A DNA stretch of 52,294 nt from Chara braunii (lineage: Eukaryota > Streptophyta > Charophyceae > Charales > Characeae): assembly GCA_003427395.1 (NCBI GenBank), contig BFEA01000170.1, positions 364,672 through 416,965 of the forward strand, written 5' to 3'. The translations under genes were made by a program, and so were the position numbers. Position 1 is the first letter of the stretch. Each line of letters starts with the position of its first letter. This document shows positions 42,878 to 52,294 of this stretch, in pieces. The notes below the pieces were generated by a model. The model saw only the letters and a list, made by a program, of their open reading frames with translations. It had not been told where the DNA came from and searched no databases.

Positions 42878-45652
42878 ACCAAGCATCCCTGATTTTCTGT
42901 TGCCCTTAGGAGACCGCCTTAATACTAAGTCCTTTGCAGATGATTCGGTGACTTTTACTCTCATGAATTACCATGCTTTCCAATCTTTTCAACAGGCGAT
43001 AGAGCTCTTCGGCGAAATCTCCCAGGCCAAAGTCAATTGGACATCCCCTCTGACTCTGACCCACCCCTCCACCAACTTTTGCGTATGGTTACTCCGGCAC
43101 AGCAAGAAAGATTGTTATGCCACAAAATTTTTTTACACCTCACTTGGCAACGGATTCGTCTTACGCAGTGACTGCAGCAAGATCGGCTCTGAGACTATGG
43201 GTATCAAGACCAGAGGTCGACCTGTTTGGACGTCCCCTGGTCCTTAACAACTCAGTTTTTTCCACCTTTTGGTACCAGCGCGTGATTTTCTAGCTGGACT
43301 TGCCTGCGCAACAAACAATTAAGCACCTGGCGACCTACTACTTGTGGAGAGAAAAGATATCTAAAGCGTCCTACCTCCCCAAGGTGGCGTGAGAGGTAGT
43401 TACACAACCTAAGAGAGAGGGATGTCTCTCCATTCTCGACCCACCGTACCAAATTGGAGCGTTGTTGTCCCGATGCGTACCATGGGCAATTTTGGCAAGT
43501 ACCTTTCTCCCTGTAGAGACAACTGGCTGAATTTGTTTTTCTTGACGATTGGCACTGCTGGCACCACATTGAATTTGGATTGCAGCCCTTCGTCCTAGGT
43601 ATCTTCGTAAGCGCCTCCCGCGTGGCATATGGGCGGGCATTTTGTGGGAGTGGCGGCGCTACTATCCTCAATTGCTCCCTCCACCCATGCTGACAGATTA
43701 CTGATACAACCACTCTTTGATAACCCGTTTATTCTCACCCAGGAGGGTCACCCTTTTCCTTGTTTCGGGGGAGGGGCTTTTGACAATTCTTAGAAGAGCA
43801 GAGGGATTGGAACGGTGGTTGACATTTGGGACGTGGACAAAAGGGACTGGAAACCTCTCACTGGCTTGGCCCCATCGCCGGTGGGCCTCTGGCATCACAC
43901 GCTCCATCTCCACGCCCTCCACCAAGCAATCCGTCCGGAGTGGGTGTCGACCCTCCGATCTGGGATTGCTTTCTCACAAGGAGGATAGTTCAACAGAATA
44001 CATGATTATGCTCCTTCGCTTTTGTGGCGGATAGAATCGGTTGCAGATCCGCTGAATGTGCAGCTTTATTATTGGGAGACATCCCCGTTGACTGGGACTA
44101 CGTCACCAGGCCCGCCGTTGATCCAGGTGCAATTGGAGACCCCGCTCCCACCTTTAACGGATTTGTTGCCTGTGTACGTCTTGGAGCATCCAGACTTTGT
44201 TCGCCCCTCTTCTCTAGCTACACCATCGTATAACTTGCCGGTGGACCCTAAAAATTGGCAATGGCCATCGGGGGCTTCTAATAAAGATAGTCCCCCATTG
44301 CATAGATAGTTACCAGATTTATCGCCCGAAGGTTGATGTCAACTGGAAGGTCACCAAAAGATGGATATCCACGGGGTGGATACAAAACACTCACACGAGG
44401 CTCTCCCGACCTCTTCCGACGTATTGAAAACTGTTAGTTAATAGAACTGCCTGTGGTCAAGCACGCAAGTTTATTGTGGCTGGTGGCGCATATGGAAGTG
44501 CCCACTGCTTTGTGCTGTGCTAAAAGAACATCGAAGGCCTCTCCCCTTTGTGCCCAATGCCCAAGGTTCGGATTGAAGATCTGCATCTCAAGTGCCCAAA
44601 AACGGGCACAACGTTTTATAAACCTACCAATTATCATCGACCGATCGTTGTGCCTCCGTGTTGTTAAACAGAACCATGCCGGATGGAATGAATGACTCCA
44701 AGTGAATGAAATGTAAATGGACGGACGCGACGTTGCCTATTTGATTTCATTTGCTGATCACGCGGGCACACAACCCGTGCCGCTGGCCCGGCGGAAACAT
44801 CTAGGAGGCACGCAGTGTTGGCCCATCTGGGAGTGTTATGCGTCGGAGACGAAACATGGGGAGTATGACAAAAAACTGTCACGTACGGTTCGTAGGGCAG
44901 AGACTCACCTCTGACCCCTACCCATTTTAGGTTTTGCTTTAACTGAAGCTATTGCTTTATTCGCCTTAATGATGACTTTCTTAATTTTATGCATTTTTTG
45001 TCTTTATTGTGACCTCTCGAGAACTCTATTGGACTGGTGACGCTTAGGAGTGGTCCTGGTGCTGCAGCCGAAGATACGCTGGAACAACGATTTTATCCTT
45101 CTGGGGGCAGCATCTCGTAGACAGCACTACAATACCTCTCTAACATATGTGGAGATTTTGCGCGGAGCCGTGCTGTGGACTGTGTGGATTCTTGCTCCAC
45201 CCTTGATGGTCCATGCGAAAATTAAGTACTCGATTAAGCAGACGCTGTCCACGGACTGGTCACCTCAAGCGGTCAACAAAGGGTTCTCGACGAAGCCTCT
45301 TAGAAGGTTCCACATACAGTGGGCGCAGTTTACGGGTCTGGTTGCAATGTATGGTGAGCCTGGCCATAGCCCTGAGCTGAAAATTTCAACCTTTTTCATA
45401 TAGGTTTTCCTACGCTTCATTGTTCACCTGTGTTCCCCCACGGCTGTGGGTCCGGCTCTTGTGTTTTCCTTTTGCGCATATCAGTGTGATGCGGTCCAGT
45501 GTTCGGGCTTGACCGGTGATGTCTCGCCTTCAAACAGGACCGCGGAGCTTCTTTTTTTGTGAGGGATGCCAGGCCCGGTTCCTGGCTCAATAATATAAGG
45601 GATGCCAGTCCCGCTTCCCCGCTGTTTGTTTTAAAAAATAATAATAATAAAA
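42878..45652 (+). pseudogene. LINE, 3' half: RT C-terminus, zinc-binding region and A-rich tail
   Basis: Resumes the LINE interrupted at 35,880. LPLGDRLNTKSFADDSV carries RT motif C FADD at 42,933-42,944. Further on, across several frames, come LFGRPLVLNNSVFSTFWYQR, YYLWREKISKASYLPKV, REGCLSILDPPYQIGALL, a zf-RVT-like VVKHASLLWLVAHMEVPT with ASPLCAQC (44,450-44,620), and a C-terminal EILRGAVLWTVWI block in the frame at 45,050-45,403. Many stops and frame changes show decay. It ends in AATAATAATAATAAAA at 45,637-45,652, a LINE-type tail, right against family A sequence. With the 5' half it totals about 4.3 kb. No TSD was found. Confidence 0.88.
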
Positions 45653-45824
45653 GAAATGTTGTTCGTTTTATTTTTCTGGATAACATATATTTTTGCATAT
45701 GTTTCAAAATTTTAAGATAGTTTTTTAAAATTCTTTAGATTTTTTTGAAGGGCCGCGTTCAGCCCAAACGACCGTACACGAAACGTTTGGCAGGTTCAGG
45801 TGCGAGTTCGGCCGAACCCGACGA
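45653..45824 (+). mobile_element. Family A element, copy 7, right part
   Basis: Continues the core of the A copy broken at 34,344 (AAATGTTGTTCGTTTTATT onward). Its right end is atypical: AACGTTTGGCAGGTTCAGG then CGGCCGAACCCG, then (TA)n. A similar string recurs at 46,637-46,680, so this variant end is itself a small repeat. Confidence 0.55.
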
Positions 45825-45836
45825 TATATATATATA

Positions 45837-46485
45837 CAGAGTCACCAGCCCTATGTACGTAGGTCCCCGAGCAGACCTCCGTACGTACGGGCGTTCGGGG
45901 TCCCATACGGGGTCCAAACCCGACGGCCCCTCACCAAAAATTATTCCGGGGCCTAAAAATAATAATTTTTTTCTGATTTTTTTTTTGTCAGTTCTTTATG
46001 ACGTGAGGTACATGCCTATAAATTGTCAAGTCATTTGGCTTAGCCTAATTTTATTATTTTTTGAAACTTTTTTAGTGGGTTTTGTATTATGTGAAGTACA
46101 CATCTGTAAATTTTCAGAGCATTTAGCTATGCCAAAAAAATATGAAAAAACGCCAAAGATAGCATGTCAAAAACATTCTCGCGCACTCACTAAATTTAAT
46201 TCTCTTTTTATTTTTATTTCTTTTTATTATTGGTATTTATTTTCCATATTTCATTTTTATTTCAAATTTGGTAAGGAATTTGGATGTAATGCTCAGGCAA
46301 ATCTTGTTTAATTTCTTTTCCTCCATAACATATATGTTTTTCATATTTTTTTGATGACTTTTTTTTTTTTTTTTTTTTTTTTTTTGGTTCGCCTTCGGCC
46401 CGAACGGCCGGACGCATCCCCAAGGGGTCCCATACATTCGGATGTTCAAGTTCGGGCGTTCGGCCCGTCCCGAACGCCGGTTACC

Positions 46486-46488
<3 letters not shown>
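45837..46488 (+). mobile_element. Family A hAT-like MITE, copy 8
   Basis: Runs CAGAGTCACCAGCCC to CGCCGGTTACCCTG with TATATATA on both sides, a trivial TSD because the target is (TA)n. The interior has a deletion relative to copy 4 near 46,045, joining two similar LTTTGGCTTAGCC-type segments. T run at 46,359-46,385. Confidence 0.7.
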
Positions 46489-46527
<39 letters not shown>

Positions 46528-46529
<2 letters not shown>

Positions 46530-46620
46530 TCACAAACAGAACTGCCCGGTAAACCGTAGGCAGAGAGAGAGAAGAGGACAACAAACGAGGGGCTGTGACA
46601 AACTGTTTCGTCGGAGTTTC
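46528..46620 (+). repeat. R3 repeat, copy 3
   Basis: CGTCACAAACAGAACTGCCC, GGTAAACCGTAGGCAGAGAG, and GACAAACTGTTTCGTCGG then AGTTTC match the copy at 5,478 closely. (TA)n tracts lie on both sides, downstream of a family A terminus, as at 5.5 kb. Confidence 0.75.
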
Positions 46621-46696
46621 ATATATATATATATACATGGAACGTTTGGCAGGTTCAGGTGGGATTTCAGCCGAACCCTATATATATATGGCCTGT

Positions 46697-46732
46697 CATG
46701 GCAAGTGGTCCTGGGCCACACTGGTAGCCTGG
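46697..46732 (+). mobile_element. Family B terminal fragment
   Basis: GGCAAGTGGTCCTGGGCCAC then ACTGGTAGCCTGGG is a B terminus without the rest of the element, again following (TA)n and R3 as at 5,652. Confidence 0.65.
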
Positions 46733-47357
46733 GTCACGACTCGTTTTGTGGTTCAAACAAAACTTTTAAATTTTCTGAATCCGTTTGAAGTTTTGATGGA
46801 AAGCTGACGATCAAATCTACGAACTCTCCAATTTACAAAGGTCTTTAACTTCTTAGTAAGTTTTTACGCATGCTGCTGAGCGTTAACAATCTGTTAAGTT
46901 GATGTACCTTTCCTTCGGCCCATAAGTCATAGAATAACACAGAGTATTTCATAGTCTATTCTTCTAAAAAAAAATATATTTCTCCCAAAAATATCACGAG
47001 GTGATGCACATACCTTCCATTTTTAGAAAGTTTTAAAGGCATTCTACTTCACGCTAAATATCAATGAAGTTGGCAACTTTTTCCATTGGCCCACACATTG
47101 TAGAATGACAAATATGAAAAATGTGACATATTGGTGCGACATCTATTTTCGGCCTTCTGTTTTTCATTTTTCTGATATTAGGTAGTGATCAACCCACAAA
47201 AATAGCAGAGATTTTTTTGCCAATTCCTCAAACCACGCAAAATCATCAAAACTGGAGCTTGAAATTTGCAAGACCAGAGCCGCCTGGGCTCCCCCCCTAA
47301 AAACCCGCTCCTAACTCGCCCCACCCTTGATATTTCAGGTGCCGAAAGAGTAGCGGG
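46733..47357. other. Gene-free spacer
   Basis: AT-rich. No ORF, RNA or repeat recognised. The sequence becomes more GC-rich near the left end of the next element. Confidence 0.5.
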
Positions 47358-47664
47358 TTAAAACCACCAGTACATTGCCCCACCCTTGCAGAAAACGAAC
47401 CTGTCCCACCATCAAAAAGTTGGGTTTTTTCTGGACTCTCGCGGCAATCAAACAGAAATGGCTACCACCACCACCGAAAACAAAAAGAAAACTGACTCAC
47501 TAGCACTTCAGTCCATTTCGGCGCACAGGGGGCACATCGACTCCAAAAAACAGCCACCCAGAAAGGGGCTGTGTTTGACAAGGAAGGTGCATCTTATTGG
47601 TGGGCTACTACCATCTTAACCCGAAAACAAGGTACATAGCTTGCATACGAACACAAGGTACGGG

Positions 47665-47690
47665 GTACCTTGTATTCGAATACAAGGTAC
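47665..47690. repeat. 26-bp perfect palindrome
   Basis: GTACCTTGTATTC followed by its exact reverse complement. It resembles two TIR-derived segments head to head inside the TTA-flanked element and could form a subterminal protein-binding site. Confidence 0.95.
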
Positions 47691-47760
47691 ACTCCTGGTA
47701 GAACAAATTGTAGGTTGCAACTTCCCTAAGCCAAGGGAAAAAAAAAAAGAGAAAAAAATA

Positions 47761-48014
47761 ATAGGCTACCAGCCGGGCCGCCCGGGTCCCGGGTGGCCAG
47801 CCCGTGCAAGGATCAGGTAAGGTCCCTACAAAAAAAAAAAACAAAAAACTGAAAAAAACTATGTTATGCAGAAAAATAAACTGAACAACTTTTGCCTCAG
47901 GGTCACATCGAAATTCTTCACCAAATTTAAAATAAAAAATCAAATTCAAAAGTATTTTATTTATTTTTAATTATTTTGGCCCGCCCGGGCAAGTGACCCC
48001 GGGCCACTCTGTAT
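47761..48014 (-). mobile_element. Family B hAT-like MITE, copy nested in the TTA element
   Basis: Begins ATAGGCTACCAGCCGGGCC, holds the well-preserved core (AACAACTTTTGCCTCAGGG, TCACATCGAAATTCTTC), and ends GGGCCACTCTGTATAG, with a damaged right terminus. Among the least diverged B cores in the window. Confidence 0.72.
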
Positions 48015-48145
48015 AGTAAATATTAGTAATAATATCACGAATAGGACGGGGCTGCAGTCTGAAGTTTTTTTTTTTTTTTTCTATAAAGAACACATTGACT
48101 GTGCTGGGTGCTCACGATCCCGCACAAAGGCTACGTGTGTTTGAG

Positions 48146-48147
<2 letters not shown>

Positions 48148-48178
<31 letters not shown>
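48148..48178. repeat. (GT)n microsatellite
   Basis: A GT dinucleotide tract with one CGT interruption near its left end. Confidence 0.95.
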
Positions 48179-49019
48179 ACATGATAGTTACATGGCACAC
48201 CTTGAATACAAGGTACATACCTCTTATTCAAAGGTACCTTCTATTCAAAAATTTAACAGCGATTTCTGAGAACATGCTTTTCAGAAGTAACTTGAATACA
48301 AGGTACTTACCTTGTTTTCGGGTTTAGACGATAGTTTTAGTGAAATCTCGATGTTTGTGACATTTGAGCTCAAGCACACAGTGGCACTGGTGGGTTAGTC
48401 CTCCACTAGCGTGCATCATGTGCTGCATGGCATTTTTTGGACTTCCTGGTTGATAACAGAAAGTTCATTTATAGGAGATGGTAGATAATGTTTCTCTGTC
48501 TTTGAGATAATGTTTCTCTGTTTTTGTGCTATGGAAGAGGTGACATTCAGTCACTTGGACAGGTTGACAGGATGACAACGTGTTCAACACATTTCATCCA
48601 AACAATCTGACACTCACAGTCGAGAACTCGTGACATTGCAGAATGTAAGATGCAAGCGGAGAAAACTTTTCCTTAATTTGAATTCAATACAACAAAACTT
48701 TTCCTTAATTTGAATTCAATACAACGGGTCATGAATGATAGGAGTCGGTGGGAATCCAAAACCTTGCTGGTGTGGATACAACAAAATTTTGTTCTCGGGC
48801 AAGTAACAGTCATAAAGTGGCCACCGTAATTGTTAGTCTACAGCGGTTGGACTTCAATTCCTTGGTCAGTCCTGCAATTGCGCTATAAGCCCTGACTCTG
48901 CAGAACCAGTACAGGCCGAAAGGTTTCTCTGACATGTTTTTTTCATAAGTCAACCACTGACGAATTGAGTGAATCTGCCCGGTGAGTTCGCCACGGCTTT
49001 CTGGAGACAGGGCAGCAGA

Positions 49020-49024
<5 letters not shown>

Positions 49025-49077
<53 letters not shown>
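49025..49077. repeat. (CT)n microsatellite
   Basis: A pure CT tract of about 53 bp followed by a T-rich run to 49,106. Its minus-strand translation gives a meaningless Arg-Glu repeat. Confidence 0.97.
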
Positions 49078-49079
<2 letters not shown>

Positions 49080-49676
49080 TTCTTTTTCTTTTTTTTTTTT
49101 TTTTTTCAAAGCGGATAAATCTCTGTAGCTTTTCATTTGGTTGTTTTCCCTCTTTATTTTTCCGTTTTTTGTTCTTAGAATGTCGTTCGTTTCATTATTT
49201 TCTTTTTTCTTTTCTATGATTTCAGAATCGGCGTTTTTCCTGCTACCCTTAGCATCCGGTAGCTTGAGGCTCGGTAAGGCTTGACATACCAGTAGTCGAG
49301 GGTCGGACTTGATAGCTGGGGAAGGTACTGGTGGTTTAATCTGATACTCTTATCACCACCGTGGTGTGTAGGCTTACTACGCCTACGAACCCAATCGGTG
49401 AGTGGAATCATAAAATGACTAGCGGCCAGTGGGAAACCAAACGTGGTTCATTGAAAAATGTCATGAGACCAAAACTGCACTGCTTAGCGAGGAAAGTAAT
49501 TTAAAATTCTGTGCTTTGATTAGCCATTGGACATTGTGTGGCCAAACGGGATCTTCAGTGTAATGCAGGGAGAAAGTGGCCATCAGAAGATGTCATGGTG
49601 GGACAATTTCTTACCTTCAAAATGTAGGCTCGATCATGAAAGGGATGTGTGACAAGCAAAGAAGTTTGTCATTTTT

Positions 49677-49948
49677 CCCGCTGCCAGGGAAACTGGTGTT
49701 CGGTTCCGGCCAAACTGCTGAGAACCCGACGGGCCGAAGGTTCAGCCCCACTTCGGAGACGCGAGCAGCCAAAACCGAACGCCGACAAAAAAGGAAAAAC
49801 GTAACCCTAAGGGGAAAAAAAAACAAGTTAAAAAAAATATGTATGTTATGTAGAAAAATAAACTGAAAACCTTATGCCTTGGGGTCACACCTAAATTGCT
49901 TATCAAATTTAAAATACGAAAAAAAAGACTCCCACACATTAGTGTGTG

Positions 49949-50008
<60 letters not shown>

Positions 50009-50326
50009 TCTGTGTGTCTCTCTCGCCCCCCCCTCGTCTAGTTTTGCCGATTCCCGAACTTTTGATGAGGCCGGGGCCGACAGCAGCCGCCGTTGATAAA
50101 TCTGATTGGCGGCCGTCGTTTAGAGTTTGTCCTCCTGAAAGGTCTGTGGCCTACTATTTACCAAAAACAAAATACTGAGTGGAAAAAAAAAAAAAGACTG
50201 GGCGAGCACATAGCTGACATTGCCATCTTTGGCTTTTTTTCTTTTTTTTTTGGATCAGCCAAATGCCCGGAAAAATTATAGGCAGTTCGGCCCCCTCAGG
50301 TTCGAGTGGGTAACCCTGCCCGGTGC
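49677..50326 (-). mobile_element. Family A hAT-like MITE, copy 9, with 8-bp TSD
   Basis: The element 49,685-50,318 (634 bp) runs CAGGGAAACTGGTGTTCGG to GTGGGTAACCCTG. The flanks CCCGCTGC (49,677-49,684) and CCCGGTGC (50,319-50,326) match at 7 of 8. The interior has been altered by a (CT)n tract (49,951-50,004) and a GC-rich segment near 50,060-50,150 resembling the interior of the MITE at 12.1 kb. The CATTGCCATCTTTGGC block is retained. Confidence 0.8.
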
Positions 50327-50856
50327 TATACATATAAATTGGGCATATTTGGCATGCCTTAATACCAAAGCAGCCCAAACCATGAAACAAAAGGGAACGT
50401 GAAACAAGCAGAGGTAGAACAGGTTTAAAAATCACTCACCCCGACGGTTGCCTCATACAGCTTATTCATGGCAACATCTGCTGAAATGTCCAGTGTAAGC
50501 ATCATAACAGCAAGACAAGTGCCTTCCAGGCGTCTTCATGATACATCTTACCCACAGATAGTCAACAGATCGACAGTTAAACCTTGCTGGAGGCCAACGT
50601 AGGATCGTGGGCGATCCCCCTTCACCTAAACAACCAAAGAGAAGGAGAAACCAGCGGACAAGACAAGAGTGCCTAAGACAGAGGCAGCTGACATATGCAG
50701 ATGTCGTTGGCTGACAACCAGACTCCACGAGCAATAGCGTCACTGCCTCGTCTTCTCCCCAGTACCTACTGGTTCGGTAGCCGGCGGACAAAAACTGATC
50801 ACAACTCCGATGCACCGCAACTATGACAACATGGTATTGAAGTCGATGGATCTGCA
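50327..50856. other. Gene-free stretch upstream of the U6-like sequence
   Basis: No recognised repeat. A long minus-strand open stretch (50,462-51,013, 183 codons) overlaps the U6-like sequence in antisense and has no known motif, so I do not call it a gene. No U6-type upstream promoter element is evident. Confidence 0.45.
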
Positions 50857-50957
50857 GTCCGTCGGGACATCCGTTGAAGTTGGAACAATACAGAGAAGGA
50901 AGATCAGCATGGGCCCTGAGAGAGGATGACACGTGTAAATCGAGAAATGGTTCCAAA
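50857..50957 (+). pseudogene. U6 snRNA-like pseudogene, near full length
   Basis: Follows U6 from its 5' stem (GTCCGTCGGGACATCC) through GTTGGAACAATACAGAGAAG, GATCAGCATGGGCC, GAGGATGACACGTG and AAATCGAGAAATGGTTCC. The ACAGAGA box and AGC triad are present. However, an extra GAAG-type insertion separates them and the GGCCCCTGCGCAAGG loop is altered. There is no T-run terminator. In a working spliceosome U6 pairs with U2 and U4; this copy is most likely a retropseudogene. Confidence 0.85.
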
Positions 50958-52294
50958 AAGGAAAAACGGGATCCATACAAGAGGTGGATGAATCGCCTCT
51001 CAAGCTGAAACAACGAGTTGGCCCTGCTTCATAAGGGGGTCGGCAGTCAAAAGACAAGCAGGAATCCGAACAACCAACGGGCTTCAAACAGACTCAACTT
51101 ATATTCATCAGTCTTTTTCATTCAAGCGTTGACTAACGGATTCACCGAAACAGAACACCCAGTCATGACAAGCTGTATTTGGCCTTACCTTCAGTCCTGA
51201 TGGAGTGATACTAACTTTGGGCATTCTATTTGGGTGAAGACAGCAATGGCAAGGTAGGAGTCGACCAACGATAGAGAATATACCACATCTTATAGAGTTC
51301 TGCAGACCAGCATGGAACTTTCCCTAGGATCCTATAGAGTTCTGCAGACCAAGCGTGCACATCAGTGAACATCAGACAAAGAAGTTGTCTCACAAACCAC
51401 TCAGGAGTCTTCTTTCTGTAAGGGGAAAAAAGATATCATCCCCCTCAAAGACGACACACATCGGCATACATACATATTATTCCTGATTCTCGCAGGATGA
51501 ACACTTTCCATGCACCGTATGGATGATGAATTTCATAATTGGGTAAGGGAATGCCCTCAAGGACACTTGGCAGTGCACTCTTCGGGATCAGGTACAAGCG
51601 ACCTGTGTTTCCACTAACAATTTTTTTTAGAAAGGAGCATACTCCTCATGGACGATTGCTGGCACATACATGGCTATAGAGGTGTCGGCAGAGAGTCAAT
51701 CTCTTAAACCAGCACCCTTTCTGCACGTATTCTGTTGAACCTGGTTTTCCAGGCATGGAGGGTCGGGCGTACTGTGTCACAGCAGGAGAGGCAATCAGAT
51801 GGCTTTTTGTTTTTGGACAATCGCATGCATTTAATTTTTAAACGGTCGGGCTTTTTTTTGTTCTTGTTTTTCCACGACACACATCAGCGCATATCCTACA
51901 TCCATGGATTTCTCCTCTTTAAGAGAAAAGAACTAAGAATCACCAGATTGGGGAGGAACACTCCAACTCTCGCTCCCCCCTTGGCAACCACCCTGCGCCC
52001 TGTGGGCCTGACATCCCCACTGCCACTGTGTGCGCTGCCACAGGACCCGTTCGCCATCAGAAAACCGGTAGTGGTCTAAGTGGGTCTGCAGACCCAGAGC
52101 GCAGTCCATGGTAGTTTAGTGGTCATAACCCTGCGGGCAGAGTCACACTAGGAGTTTTGTGCCTAACTTCGGACATAATTGCAGTCGGTTCAGCCGAAAC
52201 TGCCGTCAGATACATTTACACCCTGAGTGTCCATTTCCTCTACAACTAAAATGGAGGTAAACACAAGGGAACATGAAGAGCAGCTGGAAGGCAG
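50958..52294. other. Unrecognised region with a short direct duplication
   Basis: No supported gene. TATAGAGTTCTGCAGACCA occurs at 51,292-51,310 and 51,336-51,354. Near 52,109 GGTAGTTTAGTGGTCATAACC resembles a tRNA D-arm and A box, but no B box or stems follow. An open stretch at 51,735-52,079 (114 codons) has no recognised domain. Confidence 0.4.

Larger units (their letters stand above)
47616..48326 (+). mobile_element. PIF/Harbinger-like MITE with perfect 16-bp TIRs and TTA TSD
   Basis: Element 47,619-48,323 (705 bp). ACCCGAAAACAAGGTA (47,619-47,634) and its exact complement (48,308-48,323) are flanked by TTA on both sides. A 3-bp TTA duplication is typical of PIF/Harbinger. TIR-derived pieces such as GAATACAAGGTAC recur inside (47,678; 48,202; 48,294). 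A family B copy is nested within. Non-coding. Confidence 0.82.
47358..49339 (+). mobile_element. Long family C-type element (about 1.97 kb)
   Basis: Left TIR AACCACCAGTAC after TTAA (47,358-47,361) and right TIR GGTACTGGTGG (49,324-49,334) before TTTAA (49,335-49,339). Inward similarity continues (TTGCCCCA against TTCCCCAG). It contains a TTA-flanked element and a family B copy, both nested, plus (GT)n and (CT)n tracts. The open stretches at 47,386-47,619 and near 49 kb have no transposase features. Confidence 0.6.

Noticed and set aside
50857-50957. Functional U6 snRNA gene
   Set aside because: Insertion near the ACAGAGA box, altered loop, no T-run terminator and no upstream promoter element.
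50462-51013. 183-codon minus-strand open stretch
   Set aside because: It runs antisense through the U6-like pseudogene, and no protein motif is visible.
52109-52175. tRNA gene
   Set aside because: An A-box-like GGTAGTTTAGTGG is present, but there is no B box, no T arm and no acceptor stem.

Overview
The window looks like repeat-dominated nuclear DNA from a eukaryote, most likely in the plant lineage. The evidence is fossil sequence resembling U6 snRNA and 28S rRNA, a LINE with endonuclease and reverse-transcriptase domains, many small TIR transposons with 8-bp, TTTAA or TTA target duplications, and long (TA)n, (GA)n and (CT)n microsatellites. A charophyte alga is possible, because the reverse transcriptase at 6.5-8.5 kb resembles predicted proteins I associate with such genomes. 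That comparison is from memory and unchecked. I found no intact host protein gene, no CRISPR array and no operon. Essentially everything recognisable is a mobile element or its debris, nested up to three levels deep.

Layout. 0-5.7 kb: small elements of two hAT-like families, called A here (TIR CAGGGTAACC, GC-rich CGAACG ends, 0.6-0.8 kb) and B here (TIR CTAGGCTACCAG, about 0.3 kb), separated by (TA)n tracts. 6.2-8.8 kb: a truncated B copy followed by a Penelope-like reverse-transcriptase pseudogene that keeps one frame through five in-frame stops. 9.4-10.9 kb: a tRNA-like SINE head and a B copy split by a family C element (TIR CCACCAYTACC, TSD TTTAA). 11.9-27 kb: two large copies and one 5' piece of an about 7-kb apparently non-coding repeat, called Element 7 here. 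It starts with a stem-loop and a tRNA-like module, carries three internal tandem arrays, and ends in a conserved GC-rich module. Copy 1 is interrupted by a hAT element with an 8-bp TSD and by a sequencing-adapter artefact (19,612-19,649) flanked by a false 190-bp duplication. A U6-like segment joined to a 28S-like segment lies between copies 1 and 2. 27-30.3 kb: AT-rich, no genes, one foldback. 31.3-34.3 kb: a family C element containing an A element with a perfect 8-bp TSD, then more A copies. 34.3-45.7 kb: a LINE inserted into an A copy, its RT split between motifs B and C by the third, complete Element 7 copy. 45.8-50.3 kb: further A and B copies, a TTA-flanked element with perfect 16-bp TIRs, and a larger family C element. 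50.3-52.3 kb: a U6-like pseudogene and otherwise unrecognised sequence.

The elements are linked mainly by nesting, which gives relative ages: A or B copies, then the LINE, then Element 7 at 34-46 kb; family C, then hAT-A at 31-33 kb; B, then family C at 10 kb. No functional system could be demonstrated. The least explained object is Element 7. One caution for all users: the assembly contains residual library adapter, so local duplications near 19.4-19.9 kb are not biological.
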